From Pseudovibrio brasiliensis (GTDB lineage: Bacteria; Pseudomonadota; Alphaproteobacteria; Rhizobiales; Stappiaceae), in NCBI RefSeq assembly GCF_018282095.1, contig NZ_CP074128.1:1-64000 (forward strand): a stretch of DNA of 64,000 nt. Direction: 5' to 3'. Below are positions 35,050 through 44,022 of the stretch, piece after piece. The position numbers and the translations under genes were made by a program. Position 1 is the first letter of the stretch. Each line of letters begins with the position of its first letter. The notes beneath the pieces are model-generated. The model had not been told where the DNA came from. It saw nothing but the letters and a program-made list of their open reading frames with translations, and ran no database searches.

Positions 35050-35784
35050 ATGCATGTAAAAATGCTGGGTTGTGGCGACGCGTATGATGCGCAAAAAACG
35101 AATTCATCTCTGCTGATTTCAGAGGGTGATTTCAAACTGCTTATCGATTGCGGCCCAACCGTGCCTCAGGCCCTGTTTGCCTATGAGATGAAGGCTGACG
35201 ATATCAGCTGCATCTACATCTCACATTGTCATCCTGACCATTGCCTCGGTCTGACAACGCTGTTGAACTATATGAAGTCCTTCAAGCGATCCAAACCACT
35301 GACCATCTATCGCCAGGCATCTCAGCACCAGGCGCTTTATCGTTTGATGGAGTTTGCCTACTGGCCGGAAAAAGACCTGGGCTTTGATCTTCATTGGCAA
35401 GATTCGGAAGAGCTGACTGAAGTTGGCCCATGGCGCGCAGTAACAACGCCAAGCAACCACTCTGTGCCCAACCGCAGCCTGCAGCTGAAGAGCGACAGTG
35501 AGGTTCTGTTCTACTCAGGGGATGGCCTGCTCTCTCCAAAAGGTGAAGAACTGGCAGCGCAGGCAGATCTGGCCTTTATTGAATGCGAGTACATGACGGC
35601 AGCCAATGGGCATGGATCATGGGCGGATGTGAAAGGCTTGCAACGTAAGGCGGGAAGCCGCTGGGTGCTCTATCACATTGATGACGCCTCCAGACCCGCA
35701 GTGGCCGAAGCGATCAAAGAGTATCCTGAGTTTTCGTTGGGAGAAGACGGTCGGGAGTTCGAACTCACCGGAGTGAAGGCTTAG
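35050..35784 (+). CDS. Metallo-beta-lactamase-fold hydrolase (RNase Z-like)
   Basis: This 244-aa MBL-fold metal hydrolase has the zinc motif as H-C-H-P-D-H (about residues 58-63), a further histidine in S-N-H-S-V-P (about 133), an aspartate in S-G-D-G (about 155) and a late histidine in YHID (about 213). Its opening (VKMLGCGDAYDAQKTNSSLLI) is like RNase Z and related proteins. The substrate is not decided by sequence; non-canonical phosphodiesterase or lactonase activity is possible. ATG 35050 was chosen because GAGGGGG lies 9 bases upstream. The last 4 bases overlap tail-to-tail with the next gene on the other strand. Confidence 0.85.
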   Translation: MHVKMLGCGDAYDAQKTNSSLLISEGDFKLLIDCGPTVPQALFAYEMKADDISCIYISHCHPDHCLGLTTLLNYMKSFKRSKPLTIYRQASQHQALYRLMEFAYWPEKDLGFDLHWQDSEELTEVGPWRAVTTPSNHSVPNRSLQLKSDSEVLFYSGDGLLSPKGEELAAQADLAFIECEYMTAANGHGSWADVKGLQRKAGSRWVLYHIDDASRPAVAEAIKEYPEFSLGEDGREFELTGVKA

Positions 35785-37469
35785 GCGACCGCCTGAGCTT
35801 TCTCTAACCAATCAGAAGCGAAGATATCTGCTGTGAGCGGCTTGGCGAAGTGATAGCCCTGCGCGTAGCAGCATTTGATGTCTCTTAAAATGTCAACCTG
35901 CGTCAGGTTCTCGACACCTTCTGCAATAACTTTCAGGTCCAGCAGGCTCGCCATCGCCGTGATCGCCTCAACGATATCACGGGTGGCCTGATCTGATTCC
36001 ATGCGCTGAACGAAGCTGTGATCGATCTTGAGCTTGTCCAGTTTCTGCGTGCGCAGCTGCCAGAGGGCGGAATGGCCGGTGCCGAAGTCATCAATGGCGA
36101 TGATCATGCCTGCGTTGGCCAAAGCATCCAGATTTTCCTGGGTATGGCCGGTATCGTTGACGAAAGCAGATTCGCTCAGCTCGATTTCGTAGGTCTCCGG
36201 CGGAACGCCCAAGCTTTCCAGAAGCGCGAGGATTTCTGTCACACGGTTTGGCTTTGCCAGTTCACGCTCGGAAAGGTTGATGGCAATACGACCAGTGAAC
36301 TCAAAGCCTTCTGATACCCATTTGCGATACTGGCAGGCAGTTTCGCGGAAGAGCCAGTCCGAGATATCGTCGATCATGTTCTGACACTCAGCGATCGGGA
36401 TGAACTCAGATGGTGAGATCGGACCAAGGTCCGGGTCTTCCCAACGCATTAAGGCTTCCACACCAGAAAGCTTGTCGTTCTTCAGCTCAACAATCGGCTG
36501 ATAGTTCAGACGTAGATTACCTTCGTGGATTGCCGTTGTGAGCTTTTCTGAAATCAGCACCTTACGGACAACGGCTTCTTCCATCTGGCAGGTGTAGAAG
36601 CTGAAGCCGAGATTGTTGTACTTGGAATGGTACATGGCGATATCAGCCTGCTTCAGCATAGTGCTGCTGGATGCGCTGGCCAACTGGCTTACGGCCACGC
36701 CAATGCTGGCTGAAAGGATCGGGGATTGCTCGCCAAGATCAATCGGGGCCACCATCGCTGTTTGCAGCCGATGAACGGTCATCTCTGCTTCTGCGTTAGA
36801 TGTCTCGCGCAGCAGAATGACAAACTCGTCGCCGCCCAGGCGGGAGAGCAGGCCGTTCTCGTTCAGAACACCTTCAAAGCGCTTGGCGGCTTCAACCAGA
36901 AACTCATCACCGGCATCATGGCCCAGAGTGTCATTGATTTCTTTGAAGCGGTCCAGATCCATATAGATGACAGCACATTGGCTCCCATAGCGTTTGGTAT
37001 CCTCAACGGCCTTATCCAGCTCTTGCAGAAAGTGCGCGCGGTTCGGCAACCCAGTCAGCGCATCTGTGTAGGCAAGTTTGGAGAGCTCAACTTCGCTTTG
37101 TTTCTTCTCGGTGATGTCTTTTTTGATGGCCAGATAGTAGTTCTTGTTGGCGCTGCCACTTTCCCACTCAATCGGGGAGATTTTGGAGTGCTCAACGTAC
37201 TCTGTTCCGTCCTGCCGGCGGTTGATGAACTCGCCTTCCCATGGTTCTCCTTTGCCCAAAGTGGACCAGAGATCCTCGAAGGTTTCAGGAGGGGTTTTGC
37301 CGGAGCGGAGAAAATCCAGATTGCGGCCAACGGCGTAGTCTGCGGAGTACCCTGTGGCCTTCTCGAACTGAGAGTTTACATAGACAATTGTACCTTCATG
37401 ATCTGCAACCATGATGGTTTCAGCACACTGTTCTACTGCAACTGACAGAAGCTCAGGAGGTACGAGCAC
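35781..37469 (-). CDS. PAS-GGDEF-EAL cyclic-di-GMP enzyme
   Basis: This 562-aa cytoplasmic protein makes and/or breaks cyclic-di-GMP. Domain order: PAS (about 10-125), GGDEF diguanylate cyclase (about 128-290), EAL phosphodiesterase (about 305-550). The cyclase motif R-L-G-G-D-E-F is intact (about 208-214), and the EAL motif is intact (GVEALMRW, about 333); the EAL catalytic acids and D-D-F-G-T-G-H loop are also present. Both activities are therefore possible, with one domain perhaps tuning the other. The start is GTG 37469 with GAGGA upstream. No membrane helix is seen, so the PAS domain senses inside the cell. It overlaps the MBL gene by 4 bases at their ends. Confidence 0.92.
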   Translation of the reverse strand: MLVPPELLSVAVEQCAETIMVADHEGTIVYVNSQFEKATGYSADYAVGRNLDFLRSGKTPPETFEDLWSTLGKGEPWEGEFINRRQDGTEYVEHSKISPIEWESGSANKNYYLAIKKDITEKKQSEVELSKLAYTDALTGLPNRAHFLQELDKAVEDTKRYGSQCAVIYMDLDRFKEINDTLGHDAGDEFLVEAAKRFEGVLNENGLLSRLGGDEFVILLRETSNAEAEMTVHRLQTAMVAPIDLGEQSPILSASIGVAVSQLASASSSTMLKQADIAMYHSKYNNLGFSFYTCQMEEAVVRKVLISEKLTTAIHEGNLRLNYQPIVELKNDKLSGVEALMRWEDPDLGPISPSEFIPIAECQNMIDDISDWLFRETACQYRKWVSEGFEFTGRIAINLSERELAKPNRVTEILALLESLGVPPETYEIELSESAFVNDTGHTQENLDALANAGMIIAIDDFGTGHSALWQLRTQKLDKLKIDHSFVQRMESDQATRDIVEAITAMASLLDLKVIAEGVENLTQVDILRDIKCCYAQGYHFAKPLTADIFASDWLEKAQAVA

Positions 37470-37902
37470 AATATCCTCGGCAAGACTTTAAACTAAATTG
37501 CATGCACTGAATAATTAAACTGAAAGATAAGCGCAATGGTTCATCGCAGATAATTAAGGGAAAGATTTAGTTTTAATTGTCTTTAATATTTCGTTTAGGA
37601 ATAATGAAGTCTAAACATTCTAGTATATTCAAGTACTGTTATGTTTTTATATTTTAGATAATTTTGAAATATTAGTACTAATCGGCCTGCATAGGTTGGT
37701 GAATAAGTGTAGGCGGTCGTTTCTTGGAAAATAGAACAAGGGTTCAACATAAGATCGCCCCTAATTTGACCAGCTGGAAAAGAATATTGACCATTACATT
37801 TATAAATAGAGGTTAAATTCTGTTTTTTGTCCATGAATTGTCCGGGTAATACAAGAGTAGGTTGCATATAAAAAAGGGGAGCCGAGGCTCCCCCTTGGTT
37901 TC
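37470..37902. other. AT-rich gap with one doubtful small frame
   Basis: This stretch is very AT-rich, especially 37500-37680. Apart from the terminator near 37871, it holds one open frame on the minus strand (37595-37867, 90 codons) that includes two cysteines and a Tyr/Pro-rich middle, but it has no ribosome site I can support and matches no family I know. I do not call it a gene. Confidence 0.5.
37871..37893 (-). terminator. Terminator downstream of the Gfo/Idh gene
   Basis: On the minus strand the gene is followed by an 8-bp GC-rich stem, GGGGAGCC and GGCTCCCC (arms at 37876-37883 and 37886-37893), and then a run of T. This is a good intrinsic terminator. Confidence 0.85.
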
Positions 37903-38973
37903 TTATGCATCCTGCAGTTGCGTGGATAACGGTATATCCTTGCGTCCGCCAGCCTTGCTGCTTTCAACAGCAAGGTCCAGCACCTGCTGAAGATTCGCTG
38001 CATGGCGGAATGTCGGGTGTCCGTTGACGCCGGATTTCACCGCTTCTACAAATTTGCGGTAGTTGTTTGGCGTCGGGCTCAGTGCAACCTGCTCCCACTC
38101 TGCCTTTTCCAGATTAGGGCCAGAACAAACGAACAGCTCACCCAAGTCGCCAGTGTTGGTTACTTTGATGCCACCCTTTGTACCGTGAATCTGAAGGTGC
38201 AGATCGTTCATGTGGCCAGAGGCAAAGCGGCTGGCGTGAACGACACCAACAGCACCTGATGCTGTCTCAGCCATCATGGTGAAGCTGTCATTAGCGTCCA
38301 GCTTGTACTCACCAATCTGATTACCCGGCGCTTTGTCAAAGGTCTTCAGATGACAGGAAACAGACTGATACGGCGCGCCGATGGCAAAGCCCGCAAAGTC
38401 GAGGATGTGAATGCCCACGTCACCCAAAACGCCAAGTGAGCCGTGGGATTCAGACAAGCGCCAGAGCCACTTTTCTTCTTTGTCCCAATGGCCCCATGCA
38501 GGCTGGGTTAGCCAGCTTTGCAGGTAAGAAGCCTCGAAATGACGGATTTCACCAATCTCGCCAGCAGCAATCAGCTCATGTGCTTTTTGAAGCGCGGACA
38601 CGTCGCGATAGGACAGGTTGACCATGTTGATCAAACCAGCCTGATCTGCAACGGTTGCCATCTCGTCCGCATCAGCGAAGTTGCTCGCCAGAGGCTTTTC
38701 GCAGAAGACGTGCTTGCCAGCTGCCAGAAGCGGCATGGTGGTTGGGTGGTGCACGGCATCCGGTGTCACGTTTGCCACCGCGTCAAACTCACCCCATGCA
38801 AGAGCCTCTTCCAGAGAGGTGAAGCGCTTCTCGATGTTATGTTCATCGCAAAACGCAGTCAGGCGTTCTTCGTTGCGGTCTACACCGCCGACGATGTCTA
38901 CGCCTTCAATTTCCCCGAACTTATTGGCATGGCTGTTTGCCATGCCGCCAGTTCCTACAATAACCAGACGCAT
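37903..38973 (-). CDS. Gfo/Idh/MocA-family dehydrogenase (ThuB-like)
   Basis: This 356-aa NAD(P)-dependent dehydrogenase has a Rossmann opening (VIVGTGGMANSHA, about 4-16) and the family-typical C-E-K-P-L-A segment (about 90-95), with the lysine that takes part in catalysis. The C-terminal two-thirds form the sheet domain that binds the sugar. Family members oxidise sugars, often at C3. The gene is the second of a pair with a ThuA-family gene (1-base overlap), like thuA-thuB in rhizobia, where the pair handles disaccharides via 3-keto sugars. No further substrate data are visible. It is followed by a strong terminator. Confidence 0.86.
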   Translation of the reverse strand: MRLVIVGTGGMANSHANKFGEIEGVDIVGGVDRNEERLTAFCDEHNIEKRFTSLEEALAWGEFDAVANVTPDAVHHPTTMPLLAAGKHVFCEKPLASNFADADEMATVADQAGLINMVNLSYRDVSALQKAHELIAAGEIGEIRHFEASYLQSWLTQPAWGHWDKEEKWLWRLSESHGSLGVLGDVGIHILDFAGFAIGAPYQSVSCHLKTFDKAPGNQIGEYKLDANDSFTMMAETASGAVGVVHASRFASGHMNDLHLQIHGTKGGIKVTNTGDLGELFVCSGPNLEKAEWEQVALSPTPNNYRKFVEAVKSGVNGHPTFRHAANLQQVLDLAVESSKAGGRKDIPLSTQLQDA

Positions 38974-39755
38974 TACCGGTAACCTTCCTCGCCAGCTTTA
39001 TGCAGACGTGGACCGCGTTCCTCGATCTTTTCAGGAGCCTGATCGACCGGAACGTTTGGTGCTGCATTTGGATCAGCCACGCGTGGCTGCGGGTTGTAGG
39101 CCCACTTCACGCCATTGGCGATAACGCGCTGAACGGTTTCATTGTGATAGGTTGGATAGGTCTCGTGACCTGGGCGGAAGTAGAAGATGTTACCCGCACC
39201 GCGCTTGTAGGTCAGGCCGGAACGGAACACTTCGCCGCCCTGGAACCAGCTGATGAAGACAGTTTCAAGCGGCTCCGGCACACCAAATGGCTCGCCGTAC
39301 ATTTCTTCGTTTTCCAGCTCAAAGCTGTCCGGAATGCCCACAGTGATCGGGTGGTTGCGGGATGTCACCCAAAGACGCTCACGCTCGCCAGCTTCACGCC
39401 ATGTCAGGTTACAAGGTGCGCCCATCAGGCGTTTGAATGGTTTTGCAAAGTGCGCGGAGTGCAGGAAGATCATGCCCATGCCGGACCAGACGCGCTCGCA
39501 CACACGTTCAACAATCTCGTCAGACACGTCGCCGTGTGCCGCATGGCCCCACCAGATCAATACATCTGTGTCTGCAAGGCGCTCTTCAGTCAGGCCGTGT
39601 TCCGGGTCCTGAAGAACGGCGGTTGTGGCAGAAATTTCTGGATCATTGTTCAAAGCAGCAGCGATGTGATTGTGCATGCCATCTGGGTAGATGTCTGCAA
39701 CAATTTTGTTCTTTTGCTCGTGGACGTTTTCGCCCCAGACAATGGTCTTAATCAT
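38973..39755 (-). CDS. ThuA-family protein
   Basis: This 260-aa protein belongs to the ThuA family, with a glutamine-amidotransferase-like fold ([32 protein letters not shown], and the C-terminal [18 protein letters not shown] segment are typical). In rhizobia ThuA takes part in trehalose/sugar use. The residues usually counted as catalytic in true amidotransferases are not present, in agreement with the family. It is the first gene of a two-gene unit with the Gfo/Idh dehydrogenase (1-base overlap). The intergenic stretch upstream contains a 13-bp palindrome that could be an operator. Confidence 0.85.
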   Translation of the reverse strand: MIKTIVWGENVHEQKNKIVADIYPDGMHNHIAAALNNDPEISATTAVLQDPEHGLTEERLADTDVLIWWGHAAHGDVSDEIVERVCERVWSGMGMIFLHSAHFAKPFKRLMGAPCNLTWREAGERERLWVTSRNHPITVGIPDSFELENEEMYGEPFGVPEPLETVFISWFQGGEVFRSGLTYKRGAGNIFYFRPGHETYPTYHNETVQRVIANGVKWAYNPQPRVADPNAAPNVPVDQAPEKIEERGPRLHKAGEEGYR

Positions 39756-40082
39756 TGGCGTATTCCGATAAATGTGGAGTGTCTTGCCTGAGGGCCAGAC
39801 AAAACGGCCATATGGAAAAGGGCCTTCCTCATTGCGAGAAAGACTGCGGAATTGTTCATTTGTGTAGGTGCGATGCTATCGCGTCTTGGGACCGCAGAAC
39901 GCGGTTGAGGTCAACTCTGCTTCAACCTTGGTATGAAATGCCAATGAAATATCAAGAAATTCACCGAAACATTTGTTGCAGTGCAACCGATTTACTGCGC
40001 ACTATGGAACCCCTCTAAGTAACCTCAAGTTTTTGCGGGGATTCCATAGCTAGTCACCTCATTTTCTAGAAGGTTTTACGGA
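39756..40082. other. Promoter region of the thuA-like pair with palindrome
   Basis: This 327-base gap holds the promoter of the ThuA/Gfo pair and the transcript end of the fucosidase gene. A perfect palindrome with a single central base, GTTGCA-G-TGCAAC, lies at 39975-39987, about 220 bases before the start codon; it may be an operator. No other feature is clear. Confidence 0.5.
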
Positions 40083-42590
40083 CTAGCCGTTCACCAAAGC
40101 TTCATCAAAGGTAAGTGTCAACGTTTCTCCCGCGACAGTATTTTGCGTTGCCACATTAAGTTGCAAGGTTGCGTCGAAGCTGGACCCCGCAAACGACAGT
40201 TTGCAAAGCACCTTCAGCTCGCCGCCATGATGGCTGATAATCTTGGCCTGAGTTGGTTTGCCGTATTGCCAGGTCACATCAACTTCAAACCCACCTCTCG
40301 CCCGCAGACCACGGACTTCACCCTCAGGCCAAAGGCTTGGCAAGGCGGGCAGAAGCTCGATGCCATTGTGAGTGGTGTTCATCAGCATCTCGGCAACGCC
40401 GCGTGTGTAGCCAAAGTTGCCATCAATCTGGAATGGAGGGTGAGCGATCATGAGGTTGCCATAAAGGCCGCCATCTTCACTCTTTGGCGCTTCATTCTCC
40501 ACCCGATTGAACATGTTATGGATGATCTTATAGGCATGGTCGCCATCACCCACACGTGCCCAAAGGCAGATCTTCCAGCCCATGCTCCAGCCTGTCGCCA
40601 GATCACCGCGGATCTCCAGAGAGCGAACAGACGCCTTCAGCAGATCAGGCGTGTCTTTGCTGATCTGATCGCACGGGAACAGCCCGTAAAGATGGGAGAG
40701 GTGTCGGTGAGTCGGCATGAACTCCTTGAAGTCCTGAGACCATTCCTGCACCTGGCCTTGCGCTCCGATCTGATAAGGCAATAACCGTGCCGCCTTTGCT
40801 TCCAGCGTATTTGCCAGCTCAGCATCTAGTCCCAGCAGTTTCGCAGCGGCGGCAGTGTTGGTGAAGGTCTCACGGATGATGGCGCAGTCCATGGTGCTGC
40901 CTTGATCGACGGTGATGACATGGCCGTCTTCATCCAGATATCGGTTTTCCGGGCTGGTGCTGACCTTTGGCACCAGATAGCCATCCTTATTCTCACAAAG
41001 CCACCATTCGTAAAATTCTGCGGCAGACTTCATCAGCGGATAGGCGCGGTTTTTCAGGAACTCCTTGTCGCCCGTGTAAAGGAAATGCTCCCACATATGA
41101 GAGAGCAGCCATCCTGCCGCCATTGGCCAGAAGGCAGAGGCAGGATCACACGGGGATGGGACGCTATCGCGCCAGATGGTCGTGTTATGGAAGGCGCACC
41201 AGCCGGGTGCGTTGAACATCTTCCTGGCTGTTCGAGCGCCGGATACAGCCAGTTCTTCGATTAGCATGAAGAGCGGTTCATGCAGGTCTGAAAGACCGGT
41301 GATTTCCGCAGGCCAGTAGTTCATCTCCAGATTGATGTTCATTGTGTAATTGGAAGACCACTGCGGGCGGCGCAGATTGTTCCAGATGCCCTGCAGGTTT
41401 GGCGGCTGGCTGCCTGCTCGGGAGGAGGCAATCAGCAAGTAACGGCCATACTGGAACTGCAACGCAGCAAGGGCCGGATCACCTTTTTCCTGAAATTGCT
41501 CCAACCGCGTACTGGTTGGCAGATCAGGGATGGCATCATTGCCCAGTTTGAGCGAGACGCGATCAAAAAGTCTCAACACGTCGTCGCTGTGTTTTTGCAG
41601 CGTATCTTCATAAGATACAGAACCCGCTGCATCCAAAGCATTCTTCACGATTGGAGCAGGATCTTTTCCTTCCCGGCTTGGGCTCTTGTCTGGTCCGTTG
41701 AAGCTGGTCGCCATTGCGATACGAAGGGTAACCGCTGTCGCGCCTTCAATGTACAGCTCACCTCGTTCCGGGCGAATGTGTCCATCTTCCAGTTCAACAG
41801 AAAGGCCTGCTTCAAAGTAAGTGCCTTCGCCTAAGCCATCCTCGCTGTAGACGATACCTCCGCGATGCCCATCCTGCTCGTTTTCAGCGAAGGGGCGGAG
41901 TTTGCCGTCAGCGCCAAAGATCTCCGGATTTCTGTGTTGCTCCAGATCATGTTCGATACGTTCAATCACACGGCTGCTGGTGAAGGCTGGTGCCTGTCCG
42001 CGAAGGTGCAGACGTGTATTTTCCGCTTCGTGCGTGGTGCGGCAGGTTGGGTGTGGGCTGTCGTAGCGCAGACTGAAGGAGAGGGCGCCGGGCTTATCTG
42101 CTGTCAGGCGCACAACAATGACGTTGTCCGGGAAGCTCGCAAAGCTGGTGCGCTCGAACTTTGTGCCGTTCTGCTCGTAGCCTTCGTGATGCAGAGAATG
42201 GCGGATGTCCAGTGCCCGGCGGTAGTTCGAAGCGGGACTGTCATCGGCCATGGTGATGAACAGGTTGCCAACCGGCTGATAGGCCTGCCCTTGCCGACCC
42301 GTCCAGTTTTGCCGCACAAACTCCTGAGCTTCAAACAGCTTGCCGTCTCTTAGCAGAGTTTCCACCTGACCAATCTGATGCGCGATTTCGGGCACCGGAT
42401 AGATGCGTGTCGGTTCACCTGAGTAGAGCGTGTCTTCATTAAGGTGAATGCGGGCGCTCAACGGATTGCCATAGACCATGGCCCCCAAGCGGCCGTTTCC
42501 AAGCGGCAAGGCTTCATTCCAGTGAGCTGCGGGCGTGTCGTACCAGAGCGTGTGTGCCGGATCGGCGTTTGGGAAGAAATCTGTAATCAC
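40083..42590 (-). CDS. GH95 alpha-L-fucosidase-like glycoside hydrolase
   Basis: This 835-aa enzyme belongs to glycoside hydrolase family 95, which cleaves alpha-1,2-linked L-fucose (some members act on L-galactose). The N-terminal beta-sandwich opens with LWYDTPAAHWNEALPLGNG, a typical family start, and the (alpha/alpha)6 barrel shows P-P-N-L-Q-G-I-W-N and Y-T-M-N-I-N-L-E-M-N-Y-W-P-A-E. The asparagine pair in N-I-N matches the activating Asn residues described in the Bifidobacterium family member AfcA. No signal peptide is present, so the enzyme works in the cytoplasm. It lies 10 bases downstream of a LacI gene on the same strand and probably shares its transcript. The substrate (fucosyl or other 6-deoxyhexosyl oligosaccharide) is inferred. 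Confidence 0.88.
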   Translation of the reverse strand: MITDFFPNADPAHTLWYDTPAAHWNEALPLGNGRLGAMVYGNPLSARIHLNEDTLYSGEPTRIYPVPEIAHQIGQVETLLRDGKLFEAQEFVRQNWTGRQGQAYQPVGNLFITMADDSPASNYRRALDIRHSLHHEGYEQNGTKFERTSFASFPDNVIVVRLTADKPGALSFSLRYDSPHPTCRTTHEAENTRLHLRGQAPAFTSSRVIERIEHDLEQHRNPEIFGADGKLRPFAENEQDGHRGGIVYSEDGLGEGTYFEAGLSVELEDGHIRPERGELYIEGATAVTLRIAMATSFNGPDKSPSREGKDPAPIVKNALDAAGSVSYEDTLQKHSDDVLRLFDRVSLKLGNDAIPDLPTSTRLEQFQEKGDPALAALQFQYGRYLLIASSRAGSQPPNLQGIWNNLRRPQWSSNYTMNINLEMNYWPAEITGLSDLHEPLFMLIEELAVSGARTARKMFNAPGWCAFHNTTIWRDSVPSPCDPASAFWPMAAGWLLSHMWEHFLYTGDKEFLKNRAYPLMKSAAEFYEWWLCENKDGYLVPKVSTSPENRYLDEDGHVITVDQGSTMDCAIIRETFTNTAAAAKLLGLDAELANTLEAKAARLLPYQIGAQGQVQEWSQDFKEFMPTHRHLSHLYGLFPCDQISKDTPDLLKASVRSLEIRGDLATGWSMGWKICLWARVGDGDHAYKIIHNMFNRVENEAPKSEDGGLYGNLMIAHPPFQIDGNFGYTRGVAEMLMNTTHNGIELLPALPSLWPEGEVRGLRARGGFEVDVTWQYGKPTQAKIISHHGGELKVLCKLSFAGSSFDATLQLNVATQNTVAGETLTLTFDEALVNG

Positions 42591-42600
42591 GATAACTATC

Positions 42601-43629
42601 CTAAGAAGTTCGAGCAGGTCCGGTGCTGTCCCGAACCTTCAAAATGTTGGAAATGGAAACGGAGCGAGGTGGGATTGCCGGGTCTTCTATGATGGAAAGC
42701 AGAAGTTTTCCGGTGGCTTCTCCGAGAGCGGTGATGGGTTGGGAAACAGTGGTCAGGCGAGGGTGCATGGAAGAGGCGACATAGCTGTCGTCATATCCGA
42801 TGATCGAAAGATCTGTCGGCACCGAAAGGTTCATCTCCTGAGCTGCATGGAGCGCGCCTGCTGCCAGCAGGTCTGTGGTTCCAAAGATCGCGGTGATTTC
42901 AGGAGAGGCCTCCAGCAAGGACCGCGTTGCTTCAAAACCAAAGGCGACCTGATCCTTTGCGTTGTGCCGTTTGATGTGCAGTTCAACAGGCTCCGGGAAC
43001 TGAGTAATTGCGCGCTGCACGGCTGCCAGGCGCAGGTCATGTGGGCCTTCCGTGTGCCACGGTTCAAACGGCAGCAGCATGCCAATGGAACGGTGACCCT
43101 GTTCCAGAAGATGCTGAATGGCGATGTGCCCGCCCTGCACATTGTTAAGGTTGGCATGAAACTGCAGCGGATCAACCGGATAACTCTCCACCAACACGCA
43201 CGCCACATTTGCCTTTTGCAAACGTTGGATGAGGGAGGGGATGTGTGAAGTGTCTTTGAACGGACGCAGGAGAATACCGCCAACGCGCATATCGAGCAGA
43301 AACTCGATCTGCTCTTCTTCCATCGTCCGCTCGCCGTAGGTGTTGCTCATGATCGTGGTGAAGCCATGATTGAAGAGTGTGTCTTCGGCTGCATCGGCGA
43401 AAATGGAACTGAAATGCGTGCTGTGGTCGGTTTGAAGAATGCCGACGATGCGGGTTTCTTTCTGCCGCAGGCTGCTCGCCAGTTTGTTGGGGCGATAATC
43501 CAGCTCAATAATTGCCTGCTGCACCTTTTCACGAGTTTTGGCGTTCACAGGACCAGTGTTGTTGATGACCCGCGACACGGTGGCCGTGGATACACCTGCT
43601 ACCTCTGCTACACGACGAATATCGGTCAT
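42601..43629 (-). CDS. LacI-family transcriptional regulator (fucosidase side)
   Basis: This 342-aa repressor has an N-terminal LacI HTH (IRRVAEVAGVSTATVSRVIN, residues 4-23) with the hinge LASSLR (about 50-56), then a periplasmic-binding-protein-like sugar-sensing domain (about 60-335). It reads into the GH95 gene (10-base gap), is divergent from the ABC importer, and a LacI-type operator sits in the shared upstream region, so it probably controls both directions in response to a sugar ligand. A second LacI gene closes the importer operon. Confidence 0.92.
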   Translation of the reverse strand: MTDIRRVAEVAGVSTATVSRVINNTGPVNAKTREKVQQAIIELDYRPNKLASSLRQKETRIVGILQTDHSTHFSSIFADAAEDTLFNHGFTTIMSNTYGERTMEEEQIEFLLDMRVGGILLRPFKDTSHIPSLIQRLQKANVACVLVESYPVDPLQFHANLNNVQGGHIAIQHLLEQGHRSIGMLLPFEPWHTEGPHDLRLAAVQRAITQFPEPVELHIKRHNAKDQVAFGFEATRSLLEASPEITAIFGTTDLLAAGALHAAQEMNLSVPTDLSIIGYDDSYVASSMHPRLTTVSQPITALGEATGKLLLSIIEDPAIPPRSVSISNILKVRDSTGPARTS

Positions 43630-44022
43630 GCCAAAAAAGTCCTCGCGAAAATATATTATTATGCAACACTCATAAAAGTGCGGGAGCGGGTCTCGATGAA
43701 TCAGAGTTTCATAAAACAGTCATGTAAAAATACGATCAAAATCATGTAAACGTTACACTTTGATATTTCACGACTTCTATTTATGGGTTTATACTAATTT
43801 TCGGGGCGTAACAAGTGAAATTGAAACTCATAACTGTTGCAATTCTGCGAATTATATAGCTCACCTAAGAATGTCGGTATGGGAGGAGACCTGCTGGCAA
43901 GCTTCAATATAAGACGCCGATTCGTCATATGAGTGTCATGTGTAGAAGCAAAAAAGTGAAAAGGATTACAGCGATTCCAATTGCTGGTAGTCTTTACACA
44001 AAGCTTGCGGAGGAATTTTGCA
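43630..44022. other. Divergent control region, LacI and ABC importer
   Basis: This 393-base region drives the LacI/fucosidase genes to the left and the importer operon to the right. It contains the likely operator described at 43745, a candidate promoter at 43767-43795, and GGAGGAA just before the importer start. No gene was found in it. Confidence 0.6.
43745..43795 (+). promoter_or_regulatory. LacI-type operator and candidate promoter
   Basis: TGTAAACGTTACA (43745-43757) has 5-base arms around a central ACG, close to the general LacI-family operator (cre-like TGTAANCGNTTACA, one base short). Next to it is a weak sigma-70-type promoter, TTCACG (43767-43772), 17 bases, TATACT (43790-43795), pointing to the importer operon. 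The placement fits control by one or both neighbouring LacI proteins. Confidence 0.5.

Noticed and set aside
37595-37867. A 90-codon minus-strand frame in the AT-rich gap
   Set aside because: Although it has two cysteines and some ordinary composition, I found no ribosome site, signal peptide or family match, so I left it as a note in the gap entry.
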